Source of the DNA: Maylandia zebra
Taxonomy: Eukaryota; Chordata; Actinopteri; Cichliformes; Cichlidae
Length of the DNA stretch: 64,000 nt
Assembly: GCF_041146795.1 (NCBI RefSeq)
Contig: NC_135170.1
Span: 24,546,033 to 24,610,032, forward strand
Reading direction: 5' to 3'
This document shows, in pieces, positions 29,147 through 44,100 of the stretch; position 1 is the stretch's first letter, and every line of letters starts with the position of its first letter. The position numbers and the translations under genes are program-made. Under the pieces are notes generated by a model. The model was given only the letters and a program-made list of their open reading frames with translations. It searched no databases and was not told the DNA's origin.

Positions 29147-32100
29147 GTAAGGGTCAAAGGAGGATTTCCTATTTCTAATAAGAATGTTTATCCATTCACT
29201 GGAGAGCTGCTCGTTATTTATGTGCTTTTTATGATTTGCTTGAGTGATCACTGTTGGTAATATGTCATATATCATATGTACATGCATTTTCTTTCTTATC
29301 CAACAGTAGCATCAATAATATACCAGAGTATGTCGTGAAAAAACACAATGATCCTAAACCCTTACAGTCTATATATGGGTGGTTTTTTTCACTGTCATAT
29401 CATAGCTTGGTGAAAAGAGGGTTAAAAGTTATACCTGCACTGAACCTGCATAATCCTACCTACACATACATCCCTGCAGTTGTTGTGTGCATGCATGTAG
29501 TGTATGTCTGTGCTGTGATCAGGGTGTGCGCCTGTAGGCTGACTAATACATTACAGCTATGCATGGTTCTGCTGTTTGAGGTTGCAGTTTTTGGTCCTCA
29601 TTTGGATGCAGCATTTAATCGTCCCCAGCATGTCAAGTGACGGGATCTTGGCAAAGGTGAGCCCGTGTGCTGCTGCAGTGTTTTGTGACAACTGAGCAGA
29701 AAGACAAGCCCTCACACAGGATGGCAGGGATTGAATTAGAGCAGAATAAATAACTGTGTACAAATGTAAACAGGACTAAGAGAGTCCCTGCACTGGGTGC
29801 AGTGTGCTGAGCATACAAATGACAGCACTGAGCACAGTGGCTCTCAAGTTTCAGGCTCTATCTGTCCTCCCCACTCTGGACACTCTCAGTGATCCCTGAT
29901 CCATTTCTGTCCAATTATTCCACCCTCTTCTATGTTCCCGTGACTCTCTCCATGTCTTATTTGGTGTCTCTAAGCTCTCTTGTCCTTAAGTCCAAACGTA
30001 GCACAAAAAGGGGGCTTCCATTTAAAATGAGGTTATATGTGATTATATGTCTTTCTTTTTGCATTTGCAAAGTTGTAAAATATTACATGAAGAAATTTCT
30101 GCCTTCATATACTTGAAAAATAAGTGGTGGGTGCTGATCTGGCCATCCCTGGGAATGTTTAGTGCAATATGATACAAACAAACCAAAAGAGTTCTTTTAA
30201 TTTGGAAAAATGATAAATAGTTCCCAATTAAATTATGTGTAAAATGCCTGCTAAAGCTCTTGTGGGCCATCTGTAATATTGTTGCATTTGCATTTTTTCC
30301 CTACTGGAGAACACAGGTTTGTAAACCATTCCATCAGGATTATTCAGTGAAAAATATTTTCTTTCATCAGCTTGAAGCGGGAGAGCCTCTCTTACAGCTT
30401 TACATATATGAAGATTTCAGCTTATATGAGGTGGAAAGGGTGGGGTATGAGTGGGACTGTGAATGTGGCTTGTATATCACTGGAATTAAGTATGGGGTCT
30501 GGACTGTCACTCCTGTCAAAATGATCTATATTTCTCATGAGAGGAGGCCCTCACCACCGATCTGATTCCTTTCTAGTAATTGGACTGAGAATCAATGTTG
30601 CCTAGGAGATGGAGGGGGTGTGTTTTAGAAGGAACCAATCATTTCTGCAGCCACTGCTAAGGACAGAAAAATGCTAGAGACCCTTAAAGGGGAGGGACAT
30701 ACTCAGAGAGGAATTAGCTGTAGTCGCTGAATATGCTGTTTGCAGATTAATTAAACACACTCTCATTTTGGATCCACTAATTTGAGGGAATGGGGCAGTG
30801 AAATGAAACGATAGCCACACATACAAACTACTGGGAGGATGTAAATGTCAGATTCTCCATCATTCCACCATTTGGAGCTTTTCAAACTGACCATTTTAAC
30901 AGTGTAATCGACTGTGCATGCACACACAAATTCAGCACACCTTCACTCACACAAACACTTGGTTAATTTGACATCAAAGCTAAAATTCAGGCAGCGTTTG
31001 AACTGCAGCACCCCTCGAGCCAACCTCCACAGCTGCATTTTGTCCCTATGCCCCGGGCTGTATAAGAACACGGTGTGCTCTACCTCTGCACGCTTTCACG
31101 CAAACAGTGACACATGTTCAAAAACACACATCCAGACATGAAAACAACCATGAGGCCAAGTCAACTGTCACATTGGCTGGCATTATATAAGCCATCAGCC
31201 AAGACAGACACACCGTAGCAGGTTTGAATTCATCAGCCTTCACATGACTGGATTGGGGTTCGGTCTGAGTGCAGCCAGGGGTAAAGTAGCACCCGGCTGC
31301 GCTCAGTAGAGTGTAGCATTCTGCACCAACAACTGCTGCCAACACCTGGCCTACTATTGCTTCAGCACCAAGGAGAGCGCTCCCATCAGGAGCGGTAGCA
31401 GATGTACGTGCGCGCTAACGTTTAGACCTGGCTGCATCCTTGATACAGACTAAATCTGCAGCGCATCACTGTCACTGCGAACAGACAATGGATTGATATG
31501 GAAGGAAGCACTGATACACCAACAAGCTGACAATGCAGCACTGTGGGAGGCTGTCTTTCAGCACTCACCTCTAATGCCTGGAGGTGGCAGTGGCATCGAG
31601 TGTACATGTTATAAATAGTGTCTTGGTGTACACATGTTCCATGCATGTTTCACATTGAGGAAAGCTTTCACGTGACCCACGTGACACATGGACACACTGC
31701 TGCAGGCTGTAACCAAGGCGTTGGTGATGCTGAAGGGAAGAGATTTTAAAAATGGTTTCTGTGTTTGCTCTCGAAGCTCCTCCCACTGACTGGGTCAGTA
31801 CAAGCCAGTCACCGCGGACTATTTGATTATTCATCTCTTCATGTGTAACACCAAGCACTTTGGTTGCATAAGTCTTCCTCTGGGGGAACTAGAATAAGAA
31901 TGAAGTGGATTTCAGCACTGAAGGGAAACCATCTATGTCTCCTCTGTGTGCTCTCTGTGTGATGATGTGGTGTGCCACAGTTGTTTAAAGCTCTGTGTGT
32001 AGTTGTTTAGGGAGGAAATACAGTGTTAAATTTTTCTGTGCACTGTAAATGTCAGATTGCACTGGTGGCAATTTAGCAACATCTCACATAACAAATGAAT

Positions 32101-35100
32101 AGCGCTAGTTCAAAAACAAGGTTGATGTGTAGTCAGTTTTTAGAATTGTGTTATTATAAGATGATGACTAAACAGCTGCTGCTGGAATTTGGGTGTAAAG
32201 TGTGCTCATTGTGTGCTAGTGTGTTCACTGCATTTGGGTCAGAATAGGCACATGTTTAATAGAAGCAGACAAACACGGATGTACACGAGAACCAGCTTAA
32301 CTCACATTAAATTGTTTTGTACGGGAATATTTGCATTTCAGCTTTTACATTTGCACACAGTCAAAAGCTATTGGGCATTAACTGCTGTGGTATGCATCAC
32401 AAGACTCAGGCTGACTCTGTCATATAAAGTGCATATGGTTTGCACATGCATTAAATTTGTGTTTATCAGCCTGAGGCCTAAGTATACAAGTGTGGTGTCA
32501 TGTGAGTGCAGAGTTGCGCTCTGTCAGGTCTGCATGCAGACAGCGCTGTCACTGATGACAATTTATACAATTCAGTAGCTGTAAAAGTTGTTTGACTCTA
32601 ATCCTGCCATTTTTTTTACTAGAGTTTAGGAAAAACTGCATTGTATTCTCTGTATTGATAAAGACAAATGTAATTTAAATAGTATTGTTACTTGGTGTAG
32701 AGGAATAATCCTCTAAGGTTTTGTTTGACAGCTTTTGCATAGAGGACATACAATAATTTTCTTTCTGATGCGTCTTCTTTTGTGTGTAAAGCAATAGTGA
32801 TGTTAGTTTAATGTTTCTAAAAGGCATTGACTCCTGTTTACATCAATTCTTCATTTCAGTACTTATAGCCTAGAGAGCAGTGAAATAGAAATGGTCAGAT
32901 CATATCCACAATTGAACTAGATGATTACACCTATATATTTATCAATGCTAAGCCAATAGGAAAACATAACCTGGCCACTTTGTTGAGTCCAGAGCTGTTA
33001 GAGCTTAAATGAAATATGAGCTGTGTAGAAATTAAGTATCTTTTATATTCTCTTTCTCTGGCTAACAGGAAGAACTATTACAGTTTGTATCACTAAGCAC
33101 AAAAACAGGCTTGTATACATACATGTCATAGAGGGGTTCGTGTGGTTACTTCATGATACTCTCTGTCCATTTACCTCAATAAAATCTCCGTACTTGAATA
33201 TATGGCTGAGTGGAAACACATGCATCACACAATCCTCTGTTTCCCACTCTAGTGGACTCGAGAGGATAAACATATTTTCATCTCATTCATTCACGCAGCT
33301 CTCTGTTTGCCAGTTAATGATAAACTGTGAACAGCTTTTGTTCTATTTGTGAAGAACATCAGCTTTGATTCTATCGTGCTGCATAATAATTACCCCAAAT
33401 TAGCAGTTTTCCTTCAAAATCTCAGCCATCAGCACACATTATAAAGTGCAGGGTAAAGGCCAGCAGAGGCTGCTAGTCCCCTCTGCAATGGTCTGTACAT
33501 AAATCATAATAATGGCTCAAATAAATGAATTATTAATGTTAAATGTTGCAGCTAACACTTTTTCATTCAGTGCCCTGGTCTTGTAATTAGTCTGTCTTAA
33601 AAGATCCATCCATTATAAGCAGAGGTGATATTCAAACCCTTTTTTACAGTAGTGTGCCCTTGCCTGGGCTGTAGGCGGATGGACATGGCAGGCCTATAAT
33701 GCAGATCCATAGTGGTCCTCCTGGGCTCTCACTCCCAGTTAATGACAGTTATCATGGCTCTCTGCAGGCCAGCTCATCCCTCTGCTATCTGCAGTCATGC
33801 ACAGACAGTGTGACTACAGAACAGCAAAGAGGATGTAAGATGGTGGAGGATACCATATCCTGCCATTAATCATGTCATTCTGCTCCCTCTGCTCGCAACC
33901 CTTCCTTAGTCTGACATCTGTGCACATGTGTATTTGTTGCTTTCTCCTCTGTATGTTCCTGTGTTCATCCCTGTGTCATTACAGTCTTGCGATCCTCTAA
34001 CTTTCTGATTTAACTTTTCTTGTTTCTTCAGAGCATTTTTATCTCTCTCAACTTGTCATTTGGTTTTCCCTTGAGAAGTCAGTCTGTGTCAAACTGCTAC
34101 ATCCCACTAGATGAAAAAGCAGGAACTAAGTCCAGCAACTTTTCATCCCCACATAAGAAGTCTCAAGTTGGTCCTCACATTAAATCTTGACATTAACTTG
34201 AAGAAAAGCAGCACAGAATGATCATATATTCACAAAGGCAGATCTCTGTTAATCACCTGAAACTGGAATTTTTCAGCTATTGCAATTAAAATGTCTTGAT
34301 TGGTGATTTGCCTGTCACTGCTTTCAAATGCAGATGCCTCATGTGCATTTTTCTTTCTCTCCGCTATGCGATTTATGTGTGAAAGCGAATGGTATTATTG
34401 GATGCCACTTGGTACCGCCCAGGCAGGGCAGATGGAGATGCTTGTTTGGCCCTCCAGCATTGTCCTAAATGTAAATTTGGACTGTTTTCTGCTCTCCTGT
34501 CCTGTGTGTGTCTCTTTCACAGATTTTCAGCGTTTCCTCTCCGTAGAATTGAGCGACAGTAGAAGTGCATTAAGGGTGTAAAACTGGAAGAAACTAGTCT
34601 ACTCTTGCATAAGTGGTGACACTTACTGCCACAGTCTAGGACTTGCTGCATTATTTTCAAAGCATACTAATATCAACTTAGTCGTTCGTACCTTTTAGAA
34701 ATGTTCCTCTGTAAAATATTTCATTGTCATCCAAGATCATTTAAATGTTCTCTTTAATATCAAACGAAGTTGCAAATATTATTTCTTAATATAAGCTTCT
34801 GTATAGAAGGAATGGCTATAACATGCTGTGCTTAGGGCCTTCCTAACACTCACAAAACGCAGTGCTTGGCCACTGACCACACACAGACTTAACACACTAT
34901 TTATTTAAATTAAAACATGCCCGATCTATTGAATTGCAGCTGAAACTGTATCTCACCCCGCTCTTTCTGGAGACAGTTTGATTGCAGTGGTGTGTAGTCT
35001 GGCACGCTGCCCACCCTGCAGGCCCCTTGGTAAAATAAATAAATAAATAAAAGTGAGAGCTACCAGAGAGACCAGCGAGAGACTGAAGCAAAGCGCTAAG

Positions 35101-38100
35101 CAGAGGTGCACAGCGATGAGACACGGCATCTCGCAGAGGGCGAAGCCCGCAATATTGTTTGTGTGTTAGTGCTCCTCCTCATGGACCTCATTAGTCCAAT
35201 GTTATTTTATGGCGCTTAGTGCGCCACCTTTACTGGATTTTCTGCGTGGGTGCAAGTTCTTATGTCTGCATGCGAATATGAACACATGGCTCAGCTCTGG
35301 CCTTCATATGAGTGTGGGAGGGAGATCTTAATATTCTCACTCTGTCCTGAATAAAATACCTCGTTTGTCCCCTGTGTGTCCCGTTTCTGTCGATTTGGAA
35401 CAGATTTTTTTTTTAATGCATGATGAACATGAGCACCGTGTAGTTACCCAGAGTTGCATTTAGGCAGCAGTAGATGTTTTTTAGCTGGTGAAGTGGGCCG
35501 TATAAGCTGCACAGCAACACAAGGCTCTACCTTATTGGTTTATTTATAATATACTGTTAAAAGCTCAGTGGTTGTGCTTAACACATCGTATCCTCATCCT
35601 TTGTATACATGCATGAACACACACACAGCCACATGTACATATGCTGAGCTTAGCTTTTCTCTTTACTTCGTGCTGTGGGCCTTGAGCTTTCTACATGTCT
35701 ATTTTTCTTGCTCACTCTTTATTACTTGGTATCATTGCCCGCGGTATTTCATGGAGCACGGTCAGACAGTAAGATGGTTCATCTTGCTTTCATTACTATT
35801 GGTAGACCTTATTCCTGCACTGACACTTTGAGCAGTCAACTGTTTCTGATATAGCCAGTCTGCTGTTTGTATTTCATGGCCATTATGTAGTTTAAAACCT
35901 GCATTGTCAGCTCTATGATCGTGAAGGACTCAGCAGATTTTCTTTAGCCACTGATGTGACATGTGCACATCAATCCTAAACCTAGTATTAGATTGTTTGA
36001 CCATCAACTCACAGCACAAGCCAGAAGAAACACTGAAGGTTTCCCACTATTGGGAAGTGCAAAGCAATGCAGATGGCCTCATTCATTCTGTCTTGTTATG
36101 CCACTACATTGTTTTTCTCTTTATCCCCCCCGTTATCCTACTGCATCCTTGCCATCATCAGTCTGAATTGTGGGGGTGGCATGGTGGCTCCATCACTCCC
36201 CCTCCTGTGTTTCAGGACATTTCTCATCTCTCTTCAGTCCTAAAGACAGCTTTTTAATAAAGTGGGTATGAGCATGGATTTAAGTGCTTTATTTTCATTT
36301 TGCTGTGCAGCTGGCGAAGTAATGTGTGCTTTTCTAATATTTATGAAGAACCACGAGTTGTCGCTCAGTTCGCGATTCCTCCAAGAGGAAGTGAGACGGC
36401 TTTTCAAATGTTGCACTTTCATATTTATATTTATACCTCGGATTTTCTTCTGGGTGATCATATTTGACTTTCTGGTAAAGAAGGAAGGCTTAATAAAGAA
36501 TGATCCAAATGACTTAATTTTGGCTAAATATTGAAAAGTATCCTAGAATATGACTGTTAGATTCCCAACTGGGAAGAGGGAAGCTAAAAAGGGAGTCTGC
36601 AGTCCCCTATTTACTGACCCAATTTGAAACTCCTCTTTGGCAGAGTCCTGGTGGTGAAGGGATATGCAAAGAAGTACAGACACCACTTGCATTTGGGGAT
36701 TCCCCAAACTCTGTGTGTGTCCTAAAATCTCCACCTTGCCAATCATGCACTTATACATACTTATAAGTTAGCAACTTGCACTCCATTGTTCAGGTAAAGG
36801 TGGTTTGACATTGTGAAAAAACTTACCTCTACTGTCAGTATTTGGAATTTTCCTTTAATTGATTCCCAAAGCTTATAGAAAGGGTAGTAGTTTTTTATTT
36901 ATATTTATTTGTTGTTTTATTTATTTGTTTTTTACTAAAATGTTACAGAAACTTGATCCTACAGTTAGTTGGTCGATTGTTTGCCCTGAACCCAGACCAG
37001 AGTTTCAGGCATACAGCAGAATTTCTTGAAAACAAACAAATAAACAAACCACAATATTTATTTGAGGAATTGCTGTGTAAAAACCTCCAGTAGTACATAG
37101 CTCACCATCCAGCAAACCTTGGACTTCCTGGATATTTCATGGTCTCTCTAGTACTGTCTCGCTAGTTTTATGTACATAGACTGTACATAAAAGATGGATG
37201 TAGCCTCTAGCTCTGGTTGCAAAAATAAATCTAGTATTGTGAGTTAGTATCTCATGAGTCCAATGGCTTGACCACTAGTTCCAAGTCTTATTTAAAACAA
37301 CATAATATTCATTTTTTCCAAATTTTAGTAGAGTAATTTTTTTAGAGCATAACTTCTCATAAAGTAGGACACACTGTAGAGCCAGGCTGACATGTTGCTA
37401 CATACTGTACAGAACCATGCAGTGCCTTTCATTTCGCATTCGGATTGCAGAACCCACATTTCCAAACTCAAGGCTTCAAAAGAGGAGCCTGCATAAAAGA
37501 GTTTAGGATTTGTATGTCCATAGAAATGCTGATCTTCATTCTGATTGCCTTGTGCAGCATCATTAGTGAATACTAGATACTGCATCCCAGTATCTAGTAA
37601 GGAGAGAACTGTTGGAATTCAATATACATGTGAACCTTATTTTTGCAAACAGAAGTCCCAGTTGCAACTGTGAAAGGAAAAGAAATCTCCTGTCTCAAAG
37701 CTGTGTATGAAGCTGGCATTTAGCTTCTCTGAAACTGCAAAATTAGTTAGTTAGTAACAGTTGTCAGTGACATCAGCTCTAGTGAACTAAATATATATAT
37801 TGTGGGACTGGGGACTGTAACCAACTGTTTATTGGTAGCAAGCAGAAACAGGACCAGTTGATCAGCTCCTGGGCTTGTACACGATGACAGGCAACTAATA
37901 GTCTTCTTTAGAAGTGACAACATGTGTATGTCTATTTTATGTTGTGTCCTTCAGTGGGCTCTGAGTCACCGTGCCCTCTGATTCAGCATGTATCATTGCT
38001 GTTTCTGGCACCATCTGCACAGCATGGTTCCTCCCCACTCCCTCCTCCTTCCCCACATTCATCCATCAATCCAGCCCTGCCGGCACCTAAATTGTGCAGC

Positions 38101-41100
38101 AGTAACTTAACGCAAAATGCTAACTCTTATTCTTTTTAATATCACTTGACATTTTCATGTTGCTTTTAGAATATTTTATTGCATTTTTCTTGCATTCTAA
38201 TGCACCCAACATTTTATTCCTATTTGATATAATGGGTTGTGTTTGTTGTTTTGTAATGAGGAGACAGCAGGAAATTCTGTGCAAAAGGATTGAGTAATGA
38301 ATCAGTGCATGTACATATGTTTTAGTATACAGTGTAATCCTTTGGAGTAACTGTTGAGCAGATACAAATTCTGCCATAAATGTGAGAATAACAGGTGAAA
38401 TGTTTAATATTGTGTTAGAGAGGGAAAGATTGCATGTTTCCTTTACTTTTATGGTTTGCTTCTTGATACTTAAAACATTAGAAGGCTTGAAAAGATGGCA
38501 TTTTAAGGATCATCCCCTATTTCCCTATCAGCCCCCTCACAGGCTGTGTGTTGTGGTATGTGGTGGATCTAGAAAGGGCGCTGCTTTGTTTAGTTTCATA
38601 ATCACCTTCTTTTCCACTTCACAAGCTCTCACATAGTGAGACACACAGACACACACACCCTCTCTCAGCGGGCAAGGCATCAGCAAAAAGGAAGGGTCAT
38701 GAGGTTTACCGCACTGTAAAAGCCAATCAACTAATATGTGTTGGCCATCAGGACGTTACCATGGTGATGTGTTGGCGGGTCAGTGCCCACACATATACAC
38801 TCATGCACTGCAATTCTCAAAGCAGGCTTTACATAGGAACCCTGCCTGTTTGCACTGTCCACTTCCATGTATATGTAAATGGAGGGTATACAGGGCTTTG
38901 TGGCCATGACCTCAGGGTTAAACTTTGGTTGGAGTAGTTCTGTTTGGGTTGCAAAAGCTGTCAGAGCCGGAAGAGGATGCTCCCTGCAGCCGAATGGGTC
39001 TGGACTGCTGGGTCTTAGTCATGGAGCTGTTAAAAACCCAGGTACAAGAATCACAGACCACAGCAATCCCAGTCAGCACTGGAGTATGCTTTTGTGTGTT
39101 AACATCACAGTTGTAAAGTAATAAAGGAAAATGGATGGAATACAGTTAAATACAGTTCTGCTCCTTTTCTTGAACCAGCTGATGAATTCATCATTTACAT
39201 ATAAAGAAAAGCTACAGGGTTACTGTAAATAAACTACTGTAGATAAAATTATAAAGCCATTTAAAGCAATGCATTATCAGTGACTACAACATCTAATCCT
39301 TTTACTGAATATATAATATCTCTCTATATATATAATCTAACTATAATCCTTAATTTAGGTTGTGTGCTTATATAATTTATATTTTTATGATAAGTTAAGT
39401 TTTTTCAGCCTCAGTAGGAAATTCACTATTTGAAAACGTTATTCTGAGTCACATCATAATGATGTCACCACGGTCAGTTTAATAAAACTTTCTAATGCAG
39501 AGACATTAGAAAGACAGACTCTGAAAGACATTTATTCATCTATTGCAAGGAATAAAAATCTTATCATTACAGCGTCTGTAAACCTGAAGGTTATCACCAA
39601 AATCTGAGAATTGCTCTTTAATACAGAAAATCTCTAGTTAAGAAAATGCAAGCAAGGTGCTCTTTAAGAAATTGGAAATTATAATTATTATGGACAGAGG
39701 AAATAACATATATGTACAACACAGTATAATATTGGCATGTTTTGTCCTCTGATCAGTAGTTTGAACTGAAGGTGTATAAAGTTTTGTTGCTGTGTGTCTG
39801 TGTAGATGTCATGAAGAAAGATTTTTAAAAAAGAAGAAGAAAGTAAAAAATTATTGAATAAATGTCTTGAGCTATGTGGAAAGAATACTGCTAATTCATG
39901 CCTGCATGTTTGCATCTGTTCCAAGCCTTCTTTCACAGACTCTCTGTCTCTCTTCCTCTGTCTCTCCTTCTTCCTTTGTCTCTTCCATCTGTGCTGGCAG
40001 CAGGTTTAACGCTGTAAATCAGCTTATGTAGATGCGCCAAACTCTGACATCTGGCCCCTCTGGCCTTTTCTAAGTTACTACAGGCTGAAAGACAAACTGA
40101 CACATGTGTGCTGCATATATGCATACAGGAACAACACAGCAGATTGTGGCCACATACAAACCAAAAGAAAACATTTTGCCGTGGAAATCAATTACTTACA
40201 ACTAATTAATTTTTAGTTGTACTTTAGTTCCAAACACTCCTTTGAGAGCAGTTTGGGCGGTATTGAAGAAGTCGCAAAGTGCATTAAAAGTACACAGTCA
40301 GCATTTTCATCATCGTTTTTTACACTGAAATAGAATGAGCCATTACTCCTACTCTGCTGCCGCTTTATTCATTTATTTAGCAGTAATTGTTTTGGTGGGC
40401 GGTTTAAAACTTTCAGCTTCTATGACTCAGAGTACATCGTAACCACTGTAATTAATCTACGGCAGCCTGCTTTCTACACAGTCTATGGAGATGAATATGA
40501 AACTGAAGAAGAAATGCTAATGAGGAGTCATGCTTCTTTCATCAGGCTTGCCCATAAACATTCACAAATCACCTCTATCTGCACTTTGGTTTTAATTTCC
40601 TGTATGACTACAGTTTACCATCTGATCTCTGGTTCCATGCTTTTAACACTCGCTTTATCTTCTGATGTTGCAGATGGGGCTCCACTGAGCGAGCTGTCTT
40701 GGCCTTCATCTCTGGCAGTGGTAGCTGTCTCCTTTTCTGGCCTCTTCACCTTCATCTTCCTCATGCTGGCTTGCCTCTGCTGCAAGAAGGGAGACATTGG
40801 CTTCAAGGTGAGCTCCCTGCTGCCCCCAACTGGACGTAGTGAGAGTAACACAAACTCTATGGAGTCAGTAGATGTCCAGGGAATATGATGATCTGCGAGT
40901 TAGCCGAGTAATAAAAAAAAGAAAGGAAGTGGGGGAAAAAAAGGAAACTTGCTTTTATATCTGCTGAAGTTTGTTAGATTTTATGCATTTAAAATAACAC
41001 ACTGCTAGTGTCCACACACACGGACACACATGGAATCCATTCTAAAGGAAGGGAAACATGAAGAAAATGCTTAGATAAGCCAAATGACAAAAGAACTAGG

Positions 41101-44100
41101 CTCAAAATCTGTGGTTGATGGACTAATGAATCCAAATTTGAAATTTTGGTTCACATCACTGTCAGTATATATGAAGAGGGTCAGGAGAAAGGTACAACAC
41201 TGATTGTGTACAGCCATCAGTAAAACTTGGTGGAGACCCTTCAGCCAGGGGTTTGCGGGATCTTGTCAAAATTGATGCAATTCCGAACACAAAGATTTTG
41301 ATCCAGCATGCAATGCTGTCTAGAAAGCATTCGATTGACAGCAGCTTTGTTTTTCAGCATGTCAGTTACGTACTACCCATGCAGTAAAAGCATACCTGGG
41401 TAGAAAAACAGCCAGTGGAATGCTACCCATCATGGAACACAAGGCAGCCAGTGCCTAAAGGATAGCTTTGAATGTACTTTAAGAAGCCTGTATTCTCTGC
41501 ATTATTGTAGGGTCTTTGCCTTACAATGTAAAGCCCCTTGAGGCAACTGTTGTGATATGGTGCTATATAATACCACTGAATTGAACTGAATTTTTCCTGA
41601 AAAAAACTGTGATGACGAGTAAAATGGTCCTAACAATTATTGACTTCCAAGCTTGTTAGAATTTATACAAACTGTGTTTTTGCCTTACATCTATGTTGGC
41701 ATGTGTGTAAACAAATTATTGTTCCTGTTTCCCTTTTTCCTCAAAAAAAAAGGGTTTAATTAATTGAAGTGAATGTCTCTCTCTTTCTGCATCAGTAAAG
41801 CACACCTTAAGTGTTTTAGTCTTGCTAATGACTATTGTCTGATTGTATGAAAGTGGAAGACTTACCAATTCCACACTGGCACACATTGTCTGTGTGTTGC
41901 CTTTGGCTGCCAGCATGACTCAGTCATGCTGTGTCAAACATCAGCGCTGAACTGAGCAGCTGATGAGGGCTAACAGTGACTGACACAGGCAGGGGGCATA
42001 TGGAAAGAAGGAGAGAGGGAAGAGTAACTCTCGAGTCGCTGTCGTGCCTGCTTCTTGCCATTACTAGTTTCTTATGAGCATGCTGTTTGTTTTATGGAAG
42101 AAGTGTTGCAATATGTTTTCATTTTGTCTATGTATATTTGTCTGTAACTGTTTTTAGCTAAAGACACTGTTGTCCAGCCCTGACTGGACAACAGTGTCTT
42201 TATTTGTAATTACTTGAGCAAATTCAATTACAGTATTCAAATGGGAGGATGAAACCTGTGTTCGACATTGCTGTTGTTGATTAGATAGCTGTAGAAAGCA
42301 GAGGACAGTGCAGGAGTGGGGATTAGAGCCGAGCTGCTTGTTCCTTGTGTATGTACTATATGTGATGAGAATCAATGGGAACTGCCTCTAGTAGGTACAT
42401 GCTGCAGGGACAACAGTGTCACTAATGAGCACTGCATAGAGAGGTACCTTTAACAACTGCAGAACTTTTCCTATTAGTGGATAAGTGTGTTTATGTGTGT
42501 GTTTGTGTGTGTGGCAGTCTGTCTCTCCCATGCCAGATCGCCTCAGCCTCATTATGTGAAAACATAGTTTAATAACCAGCAGGAACAGCGGAAGCCTCAG
42601 TCTGTGTCTACTTTTCACTGGCCCTAATGACACAAAGATGGCTTAAGCTGCTAAAACACCATCATACAATAGTTGATTTGTTTTTCTTGACAAAGCAAAG
42701 CTTCGTCTTTCAGCCGGGTTGATAAACCAGTATAGAACTATTGATTCCTGCAGGGATATTGTCTTCCAGCACCATGTCATCAGAGTTCAGGATGGAAATA
42801 GGGCTACTAAACAGCCGTCCTAACGAGTCAGTGTCTTGCACAAGGACATAACAGACACTGCATATGAAGACAAGCCAAGTTCTTGTTAAGGGAGATATAT
42901 TTCGATTTTAGAGCGCAGATGTTTTCAAATATTTATCTCTGTTTCTTAGGTTAACACCAGGTATCACATCATGATTAAGCGGTCCCCCTGTCTGTCCCTC
43001 TCAACAACTCGCTTGTAAGGTGTGCAGTGTTGTGGGACTGCAGAGCTGCACTGCTGCACCGTCCAAAAAGCTTCATTATTCCTCTTCATCGCAGTGTTCT
43101 TACTGGTGCATGTAGTGCGAGGCTGGGTATTAAGTGCTTTCTAAACTGAAGGCTCTCAGGGGAGCTGTGCAATGCTCACTCACAGCCAGGTGCTCGCTTT
43201 CACACTTCACTCTGAGGAGAGTGGCAGATGGTTCTGCTCAATGAGAAAGACACACACATTCCTATGTACATATTAGTGTTTTATAACACATGTTGAATAA
43301 CACACACACACACACACAGCCATTCAAATATTCAACCTGCAGCTTAATATCATCCTTTCTAATTTCTTCCAGCTCTCTCTATACTGTTTCTTTACATCAG
43401 TGGTTATTAACCTTTCAGAGGTTGCTGTTAGGCTGAAACTGCTGGAGAAAAAGCTCTGAACAATAAATTAATGGAACACACGTGAGACTCTTGCTTTATT
43501 CAGTTATTTTTACATATCCTGATGAAACCAATTTTTCCTATTATATATATTAGATTACAGTTTTTCTACTTTACTGTTTATTTACTGTTGTTTGTTTGGT
43601 TGTTTTTTTTCACTCAGTATTTTTAGCAATTGTATCAATAATGGTGGTCCTTATTTGTAAATTACCAAACAATAAATTCTACCTACTGGGTGAATGAACA
43701 CAATGCATATTTTGAAACTATATGCATGCAGCAGAAGGTGAGGAGAGGCAACTACATGTAAACGGCAGTGCAGGATTTGTCATTTGCAAGTGCTAAGTGT
43801 TCCTACTGGCCAGTAAAAGACAAGTAGTCCATAGAGATCTGCCTCTTGGTTTAATATCAGCAGTATTTATGCATACATTTTGGGAGAGAGCATGGACAAG
43901 CTACAGCAGCTGAAGTGCAAGGACACTGCAGCAGACCAGAGAGTCCATTTTTAGGATGAAGTATAAGTGGCAGAGTGGAAGATATGGGATATGGTGTATA
44001 GCAAATGGAAAGAGAGGATCATCATCTTCCATGAGTTTTGCCTCTTGGAGGAGGGGATTAGCATTTTGTTTGTTTGCTTGTTTTTTATAGCTGATTATAT

